DNA from: G963675935 sp963803125
GTDB taxonomy: Bacteria; Planctomycetota; Planctomycetia; Pirellulales; Thermoguttaceae
DNA: 64,000 nucleotides
NCBI GenBank assembly: GCA_963803125.1
Contig: CAWDLR010000003.1
Location: forward strand, 2,914,001-2,978,000
Reading direction: 5' to 3'
Every line of letters begins with the position of its first letter. The stretch's first letter is position 1. Positions 26,315 through 36,537 of the stretch are shown here, in pieces. Position numbers and translations under genes: made by a program. The notes under the pieces were generated by a model. It was not told where the DNA came from and did not search any database. It saw nothing but the letters and a program-made list of their open reading frames with translations.

Positions 26315-28369
26315 ATGCCCGACGATCCCAGAGAACCCTTCGAGCAGACGCCCAGGCGGCCCTCGGGACCGGGAAAGGGAGGAGAGCCGGGCCGCCCGCC
26401 ACCGCCGAACTGGTCAATCCTCCTCTGGTATATCCCGCTGGCGCTGATGCTGCTCTGGTTGTGGCAGGATGAACTGCACCAGATGGCCGTCGAAACCCTT
26501 CCTTACAGCCAGTTCAAGCGCTATTTGGCCGAGGGAGAGGTGTCGGAGTGCGAGGTGCAGGAGACGGAAATCACCGGGCGGATCGTGCCGAAAGCGGCGA
26601 ATGCGGCGGCCCCGACCCCGGCCGGCAAGGTGGCCCCTGCGATCAAGACGGAACCCGCCAAAAAGGCCGCCGAGGCCGCAAAGCCGCAACAGGCGAAGGC
26701 GGAAAAGACAAAAGCGGAGGGGGCGGAAACGGAGCAGACGAAGCCGTTCCTGTTTCGCACCGTGCGGGTGGAGCCCGATCCGAAATTGGTCGAGCAGCTT
26801 GAGGCCGCCCACGTCCGCTTCAAAGGCGTGCGTCCCAGCCTGATCTCGCAACTGCTCTATGCCTGGGTGCTGCCCATCGGCGCGATGATCGTGCTCTGGA
26901 TGCTGCTGTCGCGCGGGCTGCGGAGCGCGGGACAGTCGGTGATGGGTTTCGGCAAGAGCCGCGCCCGGCTGGTGGCCGACCGCGACACTGGCGTGACGTT
27001 CGACGACGTTGCCGGTTGCGACGAGGCCAAGTTCGAGCTCCAGGAGGTGGTCGATTTTCTCAAAAACCCCGGGCGTTACTCGGCGCTGGGGGCGAAGATC
27101 CCCAAGGGCGTGCTGCTGGTCGGACTGCCGGGGACGGGAAAGACGTTGCTCTCGCGGGCGGTGGCCGGCGAGGCCCACGTCCCCTTCTTCTCGTTGAGCG
27201 GCAGCGAGTTCGTTGAGATGTTCGTGGGCGTGGGGGCGGCGCGGGTCCGCGATCTGTTCGAGCAGGCCCAGCGGCAGGCCCCCTGCATCGTCTTCATCGA
27301 CGAACTCGACGCGATCGGGCGGGAACGGGGCGTCCACGTCGGCGCGGTCAACGACGAGCGCGAGCAGACGCTCAATCAACTGCTGGTCGAGATGGACGGT
27401 TTCCAGCCGAACGTGGGCGTGATTCTGCTGGCCGCCACCAATCGGCCCGAGGTGCTCGACAAGGCCCTTTTGCGGCCCGGCCGCTTCGACCGCCAGGTAA
27501 TCATCGATCCGCCGGACTTGGACGGGCGCGAGGCGATCCTGCGGGTCCACTGCCGCGGCAAACCGCTGGCCGAGGGCGTCAATCTGCGGACGATCGCGCA
27601 GGGCACGCCCGGCTTCTCCGGGGCCGACCTGGCCAACGCCGTGAACGAGGCCGCGCTCTTGGCCGCGCGACGCAGCCTCGACCGCATCACGCAGAAGGAC
27701 CTCGAAGAGGCGGTCGAGAAGGTAGTTGCCGGGCCGGAGCGGAAGAGCCGCCGCCTGGACGAGCTGGGCAAACGACGCGTGGCCTATCACGAGGTGGGGC
27801 ACGCAATGGTCGCCGCCTACAGCAAGCACGCCGATCCCGTCCACAAAATCAGCATCGTTCCCCGCGGCCGAGCCGCCCTGGGCTACACGCTGCAACTGCC
27901 CAGCGACGATCAATTCCTGCTGACCCGCGACGAACTGCTGGATCGCATCAAGGGGCTGCTCGGCGGCCGGGCGTCCGAGGAGGTCGTCTTCGGCGAAATG
28001 AGCACCGGGGCCGAAAACGATCTGGAACACGCCACCACGTTGGCGCGACGGATGATCTGCCTGTACGGCATGGGCCAATCGGTCGGGCCAATGCACTGCG
28101 GCCAGCGCACGCCCCTGTTCCTGCCGCCGGGAAGCGAAAGCATGTCGCAACTCGATTGCAGCCCCGAGACGGCGCACGAAATCGACGCCGAAGTCAAGAA
28201 GCTCCTCGACATGGAATATCTCGAAGCGAAGACGCTGCTCATGCAGCACCGCGACAAGCTCGACTTGGTCGCCCAGGAACTCATCAAGGTCGAAACCCTC
28301 GATGGCGCCGCGTTCTGCCGGCTGCTCGGCATTCCGCAGAACACAAACCGCCGCAGTCGGATAGCGTAA
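26315..28369 (+). CDS. ftsH: FtsH-family ATP-dependent zinc metalloprotease
   Basis: Membrane AAA+ protease of 684 residues that extracts and degrades membrane and short-lived proteins. Two TMs flank a periplasmic part with an Ala/Lys/Glu-rich insert (about 95-147). Walker A GLPGTGKT (270-277), Walker B CIVFIDELDAIG, the second region of homology ATNRPEVLDKALLRPGRFDR, and the zinc site HEVGH (H492, H496) with D569 in ENDLEHAT are all intact. HEVGH replaces the usual HEAGH. The C-terminus shows lower similarity to typical FtsH (LYGMGQSVGPMHCGQRTP), and the protein may belong to a secondary planctomycetal FtsH subgroup. Directly follows htrA. Confidence 0.93.
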   Translation: MPDDPREPFEQTPRRPSGPGKGGEPGRPPPPNWSILLWYIPLALMLLWLWQDELHQMAVETLPYSQFKRYLAEGEVSECEVQETEITGRIVPKAANAAAPTPAGKVAPAIKTEPAKKAAEAAKPQQAKAEKTKAEGAETEQTKPFLFRTVRVEPDPKLVEQLEAAHVRFKGVRPSLISQLLYAWVLPIGAMIVLWMLLSRGLRSAGQSVMGFGKSRARLVADRDTGVTFDDVAGCDEAKFELQEVVDFLKNPGRYSALGAKIPKGVLLVGLPGTGKTLLSRAVAGEAHVPFFSLSGSEFVEMFVGVGAARVRDLFEQAQRQAPCIVFIDELDAIGRERGVHVGAVNDEREQTLNQLLVEMDGFQPNVGVILLAATNRPEVLDKALLRPGRFDRQVIIDPPDLDGREAILRVHCRGKPLAEGVNLRTIAQGTPGFSGADLANAVNEAALLAARRSLDRITQKDLEEAVEKVVAGPERKSRRLDELGKRRVAYHEVGHAMVAAYSKHADPVHKISIVPRGRAALGYTLQLPSDDQFLLTRDELLDRIKGLLGGRASEEVVFGEMSTGAENDLEHATTLARRMICLYGMGQSVGPMHCGQRTPLFLPPGSESMSQLDCSPETAHEIDAEVKKLLDMEYLEAKTLLMQHRDKLDLVAQELIKVETLDGAAFCRLLGIPQNTNRRSRIA

Positions 28370-28423
28370 AGCGTCTACGCTGCGCGGCCATCTCGGCCGG
28401 ATCGCGGGCGTCGTTGCTCCGCG

Positions 28424-28649
28424 TCATTTCGGCTCGTCGTCGCCGCCGGCCAGCGCGGCCAACAGCGCGATCGCCGCCGTTGCGCTAAAAGTGAGAATGG
28501 CGAGGATGATGCCGCACGCTGAGCGGCGAGACGCCGAGCCAGCGGAGCGTGCCGAACAACAGGCCAACCGCGATCGGAAGCGCAAGCAAGGCCCTCAAGC
28601 TGAATTGCAGCGGCGGGCGGCGTGGTTTCCGGCTGCGGTCGTCAGTCAT
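28424..28649 (-). CDS. small FSLRALL-type membrane protein, frame disrupted
   Basis: From the ATG at 28649 the frame reads MTDDRSRKPRRPPLQFSLRA, then LLALPIAVGLLFGTLRWLGVSPLS, a first membrane helix of the FSLR-type small proteins common in Planctomycetes. It then runs off into RHHPRHSHF. In the neighbouring frame the DNA gives CGIILAILTFSATAAIALLA and ends ALAGGDDEPK at 28424, exactly the expected second helix and tail. Removing one base near 28514-28518 restores a protein of about 74 residues with two helices. Function unknown. It lies between ftsH (convergent) and the DUF2339 gene (same strand). Confidence 0.6.
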
Positions 28650-28710
28650 CGCGAGTGCCCAGTCACGGCTTTAATCGGATTCCATTGCGAAACCGCAAGC
28701 CGTGACGCGG

Positions 28711-30756
28711 TCATTGTTTCCACTGCTTGAATCGCTCCACGCTCGCCAGCACGTCGTTGCGGCGCTTCTCGAACAGGGCGAACAGCGCGATGATCGCCGC
28801 GCCCAAGACGATGCACGAGGCCCAGAATATCCAGATGTGTCTTTGCTCGAAGGCCGCGTAGGCGATCATTCGGCCAATGACGACGACCATGAAAGTGAAG
28901 CCGAGGTAGAGGAACGATCTTTCCCGCAGCAAAATGCCCACCAGCACGCCGAGCACCGCCAGGCAGATCGTCACCAGCGGCAGAACCGCCGACTGGCCGA
29001 TGTGCTCGCAGAACTCCGTGGTCGAGGAGACGTAGATGACGCTCAAGGCGAGGTAGCGGACGGCCAGCCGCTGGGCTTCGTTCAGGCGGCGGCGGTCGAG
29101 GTGCTCGGCAACCAGGGCGGCCAGCGCGACGGGGATCAGCCAGAGTTGCGGATGTTCGAGGAAACGCAGGCCCAAATGCGACCACTGCACCCACAGGCCG
29201 ATGTTGCCGGTGAGGATGGCGAGGCCCGCCAAGAGGATCGAGCGTTTGCGGACGGCCATCACGCCGTAGAAGGCGCCCATCAACAGCCAGAAGGCCGGGC
29301 CGGAGTTGCCGAGGAACCACAGGCCGGCGTTGGCGTAGCTCTTGATGAACAACGAGCCGAGCGGCGGCAGCACTGGCAGCAGCAGGGCGGTGCGTTCGAG
29401 CGGCTCGGAGAGAATCGCCATCTGGCGGCGGTGGAACAACACGCTCAGGCCCGCCCCGATGAAGGCGATGAGCATGACGATCAGCATCCAATAGGTCTTG
29501 ATGAACCCGAGCGCGAACAGTGCGGGCATGGCGATGCGGAGATGCAGGCCGGCCAGCGCCAAGAGGGCCTCGGCCGCGTAAACGTAGGCGGTGCGGCCGC
29601 GGTCGCTCATTCCCAGAGGATCCCAACGGGGAACCAACGCGCAGGCCAGGCAGGCGGCGACCAGCGCGATCATCGCGGCGGCGACCGTCGCGATCTCCCA
29701 GGCTGCCGCCCAGGGGGCCCGCCAGGCGTCTTGGGCCGGATCGAAGAACGAACGTTCCTGCACGAGCACGGCCGCCAAGGTGATAATCGACAGGCTGCCG
29801 AGAACCGCGGCCGCGTGGCGACCGGCGGCGATCCAATCGCTCTGCTTCGCCAACGCCCAGTCGAGTCCCAGGCTGCCCGCAAGCAGCACCGCGATGGCCG
29901 CAGCCATCAGGATGACGCTGAAATGCAGCCAGAGGGCGTCGCCGGTCGGCGTGCCGGGCGTCAGATCGAGCCGCGCCCAGCCGAGCGAGCCCAACAGCAG
30001 AACCGCGGCGGCGAACGTGGCGTATTGCCACACGGCCCGGAAAAAGGGGACATCACTGATTTTCCGCCGGTCGCAAAAGGAGAACTTGCCAGGTCCGCCA
30101 AAATCAGTGATGTCCCCTTTTGCGCCTCGGCGAATACTCGATTGGGCGGCCATGATGATCGCGGACGCGAACAGCAGCAACGCACTGAGATTGCCGGCCA
30201 GCCGCCCCGCAAACAGAGCGGGCACGTCCCCGTCGCCCATTCCGGCGACGGCAAAATCCAACGAGACCCACGTGCCCATTGCGGCGGCGGCGACGGCCAA
30301 GAGCAGTTGAGCCTCGGGGAACCACTCCAGCCGCCATCGCTCGGGCGGATCGGGAATTCGCAGCCGCCGGGCGATCGGTTTCATCCGCGGCAACAGCCAA
30401 CCGATTGCGGCAGCGGCCGCGGCAAACGCCGGCAAGGCGATCGCCGCCCACCAACACCAGAGCCGCGGCGCAGGACACCGCGCCGTGAGTTCCAGTGCAA
30501 TCGCCGACAGCCCGAGCACGTATTGGCCGGCAAAGACGAACCGCGCGTTTCGGTTCCACAGGCAGACGGCGACCGCAATTGCAGCGGCGCCGAGGGCGAT
30601 CCAATCGAGCCGCGAAATGTCGATGGGCAGCTCGGGCACGCCGAAGAGGTTCGTGGCCGCGGTTACGCCGCAATAGGCCGCCGACAACGCCACGGCAGCC
30701 ACAGCCGCCCAAGAGGCGAAACAGAATGGGCCGGCGACCGCTTTGCCAATGGGGAA
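28711..30756 (-). CDS. giant DUF2339 membrane protein, C-terminal segment
   Basis: The third frame segment of the 36447-to-28711 gene. From about 30756 it reads FPIGKAVAGPFCFASWAAVA and continues as polytopic membrane protein with some 14-16 helices to the stop at 28711. It joins the middle segment where one base is surplus in the CCCCC run at 30757-30761 (GGGGG on the coding strand). A methionine at 30702 would permit separate translation, but composition and topology show a continuation. An in-frame palindromic element (30041-30121) encodes AKGDITDF...KISDVPFF inside a loop. Together the segments give about 2,578 residues. Confidence 0.7.
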   Translation of the reverse strand, partial: FPIGKAVAGPFCFASWAAVAAVALSAAYCGVTAATNLFGVPELPIDISRLDWIALGAAAIAVAVCLWNRNARFVFAGQYVLGLSAIALELTARCPAPRLWCWWAAIALPAFAAAAAAIGWLLPRMKPIARRLRIPDPPERWRLEWFPEAQLLLAVAAAAMGTWVSLDFAVAGMGDGDVPALFAGRLAGNLSALLLFASAIIMAAQSSIRRGAKGDITDFGGPGKFSFCDRRKISDVPFFRAVWQYATFAAAVLLLGSLGWARLDLTPGTPTGDALWLHFSVILMAAAIAVLLAGSLGLDWALAKQSDWIAAGRHAAAVLGSLSIITLAAVLVQERSFFDPAQDAWRAPWAAAWEIATVAAAMIALVAACLACALVPRWDPLGMSDRGRTAYVYAAEALLALAGLHLRIAMPALFALGFIKTYWMLIVMLIAFIGAGLSVLFHRRQMAILSEPLERTALLLPVLPPLGSLFIKSYANAGLWFLGNSGPAFWLLMGAFYGVMAVRKRSILLAGLAILTGNIGLWVQWSHLGLRFLEHPQLWLIPVALAALVAEHLDRRRLNEAQRLAVRYLALSVIYVSSTTEFCEHIGQSAVLPLVTICLAVLGVLVGILLRERSFLYLGFTFMVVVIGRMIAYAAFEQRHIWIFWASCIVLGAAIIALFALFEKRRNDVLASVERFKQWKQ
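30041..30121. repeat. GGGGACA palindromic element, ATCACTG-stem variant, in frame
   Basis: Left arm AAAAAGGGGACATCACTG then ATTTT (30041-30063) pairs with AAAATCAGTGATGTCCCC then TTTT (30100-30121). The outer GGGGACA is shared with the other elements, while the inner stem ATCACTGA differs on both arms in a compensating way. It is translated within the DUF2339 segment without a stop. The core between the arms is unrelated to that of the other copies. Confidence 0.85.
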
Positions 30757-32482
30757 CCCCCTCGCGATGCGCCGCTTCGAGCAACGACCAAACGACCGAG
30801 CCTGCCGCCAGGCAGAGCACGTTTGTTTGCAGCAGCGCGGCCAACGTCCTCGGCTCCCACGCCAGCCAGCCGACGACGCCGGCGGCGTTCAAGAGGAGTC
30901 CGGAAACGAAGACGTAGCCGGGCAGCCGCAGCCACAAGGCCAGCACGCCGGCCGTGAGGCTCAGCGAGAGGATCGCCCCGATCGACCACCACGCGCCGGC
31001 CCGATCCGCGGCGGCGTGCATTACGGCAAAGGCGAAGGCGGCGGCGCCGATCGCGGTGACCCACCCCTGAACGATTGCGGCGGCGCTTTCCAAACCCCCG
31101 CCATCGCAATCGCGACGCGTTTCACCGAGGACGACCCAGCCGATCGCCGCTACAGCGAAGGCGGCGGCGGCCCAGGCGGCCGTCAACGTGTGATAAGCGA
31201 GCCACGCGGCCGAAGCAGTTTGGTTACGGCCGACATGGCAAGCGATCAGCACGCCGACTCCTGCCGCCAGCCCTGCGACAACGTGCAGCAATTTCGCCCG
31301 CGAGACCTGACCGAGATACCAGGCGGCGGCCGCGGCGCTCGACAATATCGCGAGCCAGCCCGGGGCGGCGGCCAGTCCGGCAAGCCAATCGGGCAAGCGC
31401 GTCGGCTGCCCGGCCAACGAGACAACCGGCAGAGCCAATAGGACAATCATGCCGACGACCGGCAGCAGAATCTGCGTGGCCAGCAGCGGGCTTTCGCGCA
31501 GCGTCAGGTCCCGGAAAAAGGGGACAGTCCCCATTTGTGCGAAGCACCCTTCGGGCCGTTCCGGCAAATGGGGACTGTCCCCTTTTTCCACGCGGAGTTG
31601 GTAGAGGCGGCGGCGGGCGGCCAGCCATGCCAGCGCGACGGCCGAGGAGGCGATGACGTTGGCCTCCAGCAGGTGCAACCACCAGTCGCCGAAAGCGGCG
31701 GCGTTGCGATGGAAGTAGCAGACGACCAGCGAGGCGGCGAGGTTCGCCCCCAACGCGGCCGAGAAGGCCCAGCCTTCGCGGCGGCGCCAGACGGCCATCG
31801 TCGCGCCGGCGAGGCTGGCGATCGCGATGGCCGCGGCCGCCCAGAGCAGTTCTTGAAAATCTCGCCCTGTGACGGCCACGACCAGCGACGCCTTCAGGCC
31901 GAGCAGGACGGCGAGGATGCCGGCCACACGCACCCAGACGGCGGCTGCGCGAACCAGCGCCTGCACGCGGAAAAAGGGGACGGTCCCCATTTGTGCGACG
32001 ACCAACGCTGCGCGTCGGTGCCCGCCTTCGGGCCGTTCCGGCAAATGGGGACTGTCCCCTTTTTCCCCGTCCGGCAGAGTCCGCAGACTCGCGACCCACC
32101 ACGTGGCCAGCACGACGAACATCGCGTAGATCGCCCAGCCGAGCATCAGCGTGCGATAGCCCCAGGCCGCACTTTCACCGAACACAGGCAGGAGCCAGCG
32201 GACGGTACAGGCCAGCAGCCCGAGGGCCGTCATGCCGATGAGCCCCACGACGTTGGGCGACAGCCGTCGGCCGTTTTGCGCCAAGCGGAAGACCGCGGTG
32301 GCGATCGAACCGAGCAGCGCGATCCAGCCGAGCGGCATGCCAGCGGCGATCGTCCAATCGTGCTCTCTCGTCGGCACGATGGCCAGCACAATCAGTGCCA
32401 GGCCGATCAGCACCGCATTGCCGGCAATGCTCATCGCCAATTGCAGCCGCATGAGCGTAGAGGCCCAATAGGGGGAGCGGAA
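30757..32482 (-). CDS. giant DUF2339 membrane protein, middle segment
   Basis: The middle frame segment, polytopic throughout (for example LAMSIAGNAVLIGLALIVLA and AAIAIASLAGATMAVW). The open frame itself spans 32635-30104, but its first 50 codons duplicate the element read by the upstream frame and everything below about 30757 is arginine-rich shadow, so only 30757-32482 is real. It is joined to the N-terminal segment by one missing T in the palindromic element at 32481-32484 and to the C-terminal segment by a surplus G near 30757. It contains two in-frame palindromic elements (31515-31587, 31971-32064), both translated as EKGDSPHLPERPEG...QMGTVPFF. Confidence 0.7.
31515..31587. repeat. GGGGACAGTCCCC palindromic element, in frame (73 bp)
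   Basis: Left arm AAAAAGGGGACAGTCCCC then ATTTG pairs perfectly with its complement at 31565-31587. The centre carries GTGCGAAGCACCCTTCGGGC then CGTTCCGG. On the minus strand it is read as VEKGDSPHLPERPEGCFAQM then GTVPFF within the DUF2339 frame. Confidence 0.9.
31971..32064. repeat. GGGGACGGTCCCC palindromic element, in frame (94 bp)
   Basis: Same ends and core as the 73-bp element plus a 21-base extension in the centre (CGACCAACGCTGCGCGTCGG). One stem position is a G-T wobble. Read in frame on the minus strand as GEKGDSPHLPERPEGGHRRA then ALVVAQMGTVPFF. Nearly identical to the copy at 32481-32573. Confidence 0.9.
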
Positions 32483-32573
32483 AAGGGGACAGTCCCCATT
32501 TGTGCGACGACCAACGCTGCGCGTCGGTGCCCGCCTTCGGGCCGTTCCGGCAAATGGGGACTGTCCCCTTTTT
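32481..32573. repeat. GGGGACAGTCCCC palindromic element carrying a frame-breaking base loss
   Basis: Same as the 94-bp copy at 31971-32064, but the terminal run is AAAA (32481-32484) where the sister copies have AAAAA. On the coding strand this turns CCC-TTT-TTC-CGC into CCC-TTT-TCC-GCT, ending the upstream DUF2339 frame 18 codons later. With the fifth base restored the frame continues into FFRSPYWASTLMRLQLAMSI. Confidence 0.9.
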
Positions 32574-35500
32574 CCCCGGGAGTCTCTCGCCAGACGTTGA
32601 GCCATCGCCGCGCGGCCAGCCAAGCCAGCATCCACGCCGCCGCGGTGATCGTCGCTAGTTGCAGGAGCGTCACCGACTCGGCCGTGCCGAAGGGCTGCCC
32701 GGCGAGCACGACGCTAAGCGAATATCCAAGGGTGACGGCCAATTCGGCGACAAGGCCGGCGGAGAAGGCGTAGCCGCTGGACGACTCGCGCACCGCGTCG
32801 CCGACCATGCAGAAGATGACGACAACCAGCGGCACGAGGTAGGAGGGGCTGGTGCCGAGGCGATGGAAAATGGTACCGGTCGCCGGCCCTCCTGGCTTCG
32901 TGCCCGCGAACTGGCAGAGCGCGGCGATGATCGTCAGCGCGAGAATCGGCAGGGCGCTTGTCGCCAGCGACAAGCCGTGGGCGAGCAACGTGCCGTTTCG
33001 GCCCAGAGCGACGTTGCTGTGCGCCTTGCGACAGACCGCCGACAGCGGTGTCCGGCTCCAGATTGCCGCCGAGACGACAAAGAAGCAGCCGGCCAATCCC
33101 CATCGCAACGCGGAGGCGACGGCCACGTCGGCGGCAAAGCGGCCGGCGATGAGGCAGGGCAAAGTGGCGGCCAGCAACAACGAACTGACAAGTTCGGCGT
33201 TGCGCCAGCGCTGCCAAAGCGCGATTGTCAACATCACGGCCAAGACGCCGAGCAGAAGCCACGCTCCGCCGCCGCAGATCATCTGTTGCGTCCGGCCAAA
33301 AGCGGGCGAAACGCGGATCGTTCCCGCAAGTTCTTCCGCCATTCTCGGCAACAGCGAAATCAGAGCCAGCGCCAGTTGAGCTACGACCAGACCGTGACGC
33401 ACAAGCCAGTCGACCGTCGGCGCGGCGGGGTTGAGCAATTTGGCGGCGGTCGCGTTGCCGCGGAGCACGATTCGGGCGGCAATCCACAGCAGCGAGAGCA
33501 CGGCCAACGTCACTCCGAACGCCTGCAGACTGTAGGGATGCAGCAGGTCGGCGGGCCAATTGAGGAGCCAGGATTGGTGCTTCAGCCAGGCAGCGGTCGC
33601 CACGCCCGTTGCCAGCGTCAGCACTAGCTGATGGCCGGCGAACAGCAGTGCGTTTCGCCGCCGCCAGCCGATGACCAGCCAGATCGCCGCCAGCCAGTAG
33701 AGACAACCGGCCAACGGCGCGGGACTCGACCAGGAGACAAACGGCAGCGCGGCCAACGTCAGCAGTGACGAGAGCACGGCGGAATCGGCCAGCGGCGCAG
33801 TGAAGACGCGGTGGATCTCGCCGGCGTCGCTTATCGGCTCTGCGGCCGTTGGAGGTTCAAGCGAAGCCGCAAGCGGCTTGTCCGTCGAACGAGCAATACG
33901 CGAAAGCAGCAGCGAGGCGACGGCGGCGACGGTGGAATGGCTCAACAGCGCCAACATGGCGGCCAACCACGACTGGCCAACGACGGCGGGATAGTTCCAG
34001 ACCGCGGCGTGAACCAGGCCGAGCATCGCTGCCAGCGAAGCGACCCAGGTGGCGGCGGGCAGACGGCGCTGCCAGGCCAGGAGCAGATAGGTGGCGGCGA
34101 TGCAGGCTGTCGCGACCAACAGGGCCGGGGAGTGCTCGATGGCGATCACCTCGCGGTCTTGCCATGCCGCCCAAGCGCTCAACAGCAGCGCGATCGAGGC
34201 GACGGCTTGCGCCATGTCCTGCAACGGCACACGATAGAGAGCGGAAAGTGGTCGCGGGAAAAAGGGGACAGGCACCTTTTGCCGGAACGGCCCTCGACCA
34301 GCCTCCGGCTGGTGCCCGGCTTCGCACAAAAGGTGCCTGTCCCCTTTTTCTCGTCGCAGCAGGAAGGCGGCAGCGGCGATCATCACGAGCGCCTCGGTTG
34401 CGAGCACGGTGCCCCAGAGCGGCTGGATCGCGTGCCGGTGGGGATCGGCCCAGAGCGCCCAAAGCGGGGCGGCCAACAGCAGCGTCAGACCGAGATAAAC
34501 GACTTCGATTCGCCGCCAGCGTGCGGCAACGGCCAGACCGCCGCCGCCGTAGATCGTGCAGAGTACGGCGGCGCGGACGGCGTCACCGCCGCCTTGCAGG
34601 CCATGAACGGTGGTGAGCGTCAGTCCGAGCAGGGCCATCACGCCGGCGCCGCCCGCATAGACCAGGGCGTGCCGGCGGCGGCCGAAATGGACGATTGTCT
34701 CCGAGGCGACGGCAAAGAGGACAAACAGCCCAACGAGCGCCGTGCCGCTGGGACCGCTGATGAGATCGCGGTACATCGTGGCCGCATCGGACGTGAACAG
34801 CGGCAGGCCGCTGTAGATCACGTGGAATGCAGTCAGGTAAGCCAGCGTTGTGCAGGCGATGGCCCCGGCGTGCAGGGCGGGCAATCGCCAGCGGAAGGCG
34901 GCCAGCAGGAGAACGACGGCGTCGATGGCGGCAATCGCGATGATCGCCGCCGGGTGCGGCCACGCCAGGCCCAAGGCCGCCAACATCGCGATCATTCCCA
35001 GCAACGCCGTCATCGTGCCGCAGAGGTGCCAGCCGGCCAGTTCGGGATCGCGGCCGACGCCGCGGCGGACGGTCAATCCGCAGGCCAGGATCGGCACGGC
35101 CGCCAATGCTACGGGAACCGACAACCGGCTTAGCGCAGCGGTGACGCCGCCGGATCGGGCGGCCGCCATTCCCAACGCGATCAGCATGGCAAAGGCGGCG
35201 GTGCCCAGCAATGTAAAGAGGTTGCCGGTGTCGGCGGCGGTAAGCCGTTTGCGCGGCGGCAGTTTCGCCAGATACGCCGCGACGGGCGCAGCAAAAAACA
35301 GAACCGGTAGGCAGGCGGCGGAGACGTACCACCAATCCGGCGACTCGGAAGTGAGCCAGTGGGCCGCCACCAGGATCGACACCGAGCCGCCGAGCACGGC
35401 GACGACCTGCAACCTAGGGCCGTCGGGAACCAGCACTCGCGCGGCGCACCAGGTCAAGGCGGCGAAGACGGCCAATGTCGCCAGGTCGGCAGTGATGGTG

Positions 35501-36447
35501 CCTAGCCCCCAGTTCTCTTTCCATATTGCCGCGATTGCCAAGAAGCAGAGCGGCACCAGCAGCGTGGCGATCACGAGCAGGCCGAGGCTGGTGGAGCGGA
35601 GCTTCCAACGGTGATGGGCGTAGAGGCCGACGCCGAAGACCGCGGAGCAGGTGGCCACGAACGTGCTCAATTGGAGATAGGGGTTCGCCGCGAGTTGTTC
35701 CCAAAAGCTGATGACCAACGCGATGGCTGGGCCGACGATCAGCAGGCCGCCGACCAACTCTCCCCAGCGGATGTTGCGTTCTTCCATGAAGCCGGCGAGC
35801 ATCTCGGACCAGGATCGCCGCGGCGGGGGCGGCGGCTGCGGCGGACGCGCTTTCGGCAACGACACTGGCGTTGCCGCCTGCGGTTTCACGATCGTCGGCG
35901 TTCTGGCCGCCGGTTGCGGCACGGCGGCCCGGGCTGCGACCGCCGGCAGCGCTGCCGCTGGCGGTTTCGCGGGGGCCACGCCAGCCGGTCGTGGGCTTGC
36001 CGCTTCAACTGACGGCGTGGGAACGAGGGTTGCGAGGATGGGCTCTTCGGCTCGGGCCGGCTCGGTTGACGTCGGCACGCCGGCCACCGGCTGCGCGGCC
36101 GGATGGAGCAATCCCTTATGGTACGAGCGGACGCGGTCGAGGAGTCGCTCGAATTCCTTCGAGGTCAAACGACCCGAGTTGCGCCATCGTTGCAATTGCC
36201 GCTCGACGGCGGCCAGGTCGCGCAGCTCATCGGCGGTGGAGTTATGCAATTCCTTTCCGCACCACTCGCAGCACGGGTTGGCCGACGGCGTACGGTGCCC
36301 GCAGAAGACGCAAAGGGCGGTGTTGCCCGCCGGCCGCTTCCCACCACTAAGAACGAAGGCCAGCAGCACCCATATTCCGTGGCCCAGCAGCGTGATCACG
36401 GCCAGCGCGACGGCCAAGCCTATCAGACCGATAAAGAGGTCTTGCAT
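32483..36447 (-). CDS. giant DUF2339 membrane protein, N-terminal segment with zinc ribbon
   Basis: Starts at 36447 (MQDLFIGLIGLAVALAVITL) with a membrane helix, followed by a zinc-ribbon-like knuckle pair (C46, C49, C60, C63 in CVFCG and CEWCG), a charged segment and a Pro/Ala-rich linker (about 115-215), then about 35 predicted helices. MLAGFMEERNIRWGELVGGL followed by helices is the usual start of the DUF2339 membrane part. This frame runs on to a stop at 32431, but beyond the AAAA at 32481 it is out of frame with the rest of the gene. Element 34259-34349 is read in frame as EKGDRHLLCEAGHQPEAGRG and on. Function of DUF2339 is unknown; a role in the cell envelope is a guess. Confidence 0.8.
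34259..34349. repeat. GGGGACAGGCACC palindromic element, in frame (91 bp)
   Basis: Left arm AAAAAGGGGACAGGCACC then TTTTG pairs perfectly with the complement ending at 34349. The stem AGGCACC differs from the AGTCCCC copies on both arms. The core (GCCGGAACGGCC) is in the opposite orientation to the 73-bp copy relative to the gene, yet the translation stays open (EKGDRHLLCEAGHQ...QKVPVPFF). Confidence 0.9.
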
Positions 36448-36537
36448 GATTGAGTCTGCGGATGTCAGTATCGTCGGGCGATGGTTCGCTTGGCGGGCGG
36501 ACTGTTGCCCGCCATATTATGGGATATTCCGGGAGGG

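Noticed and set aside
32481..32573. programmed ribosomal frameshifting to explain the split DUF2339 gene
   Set aside because: No stable downstream structure specific to this copy is evident, the sister copies with one more A are read straight through, and the second split at 30757 has no slippery site.
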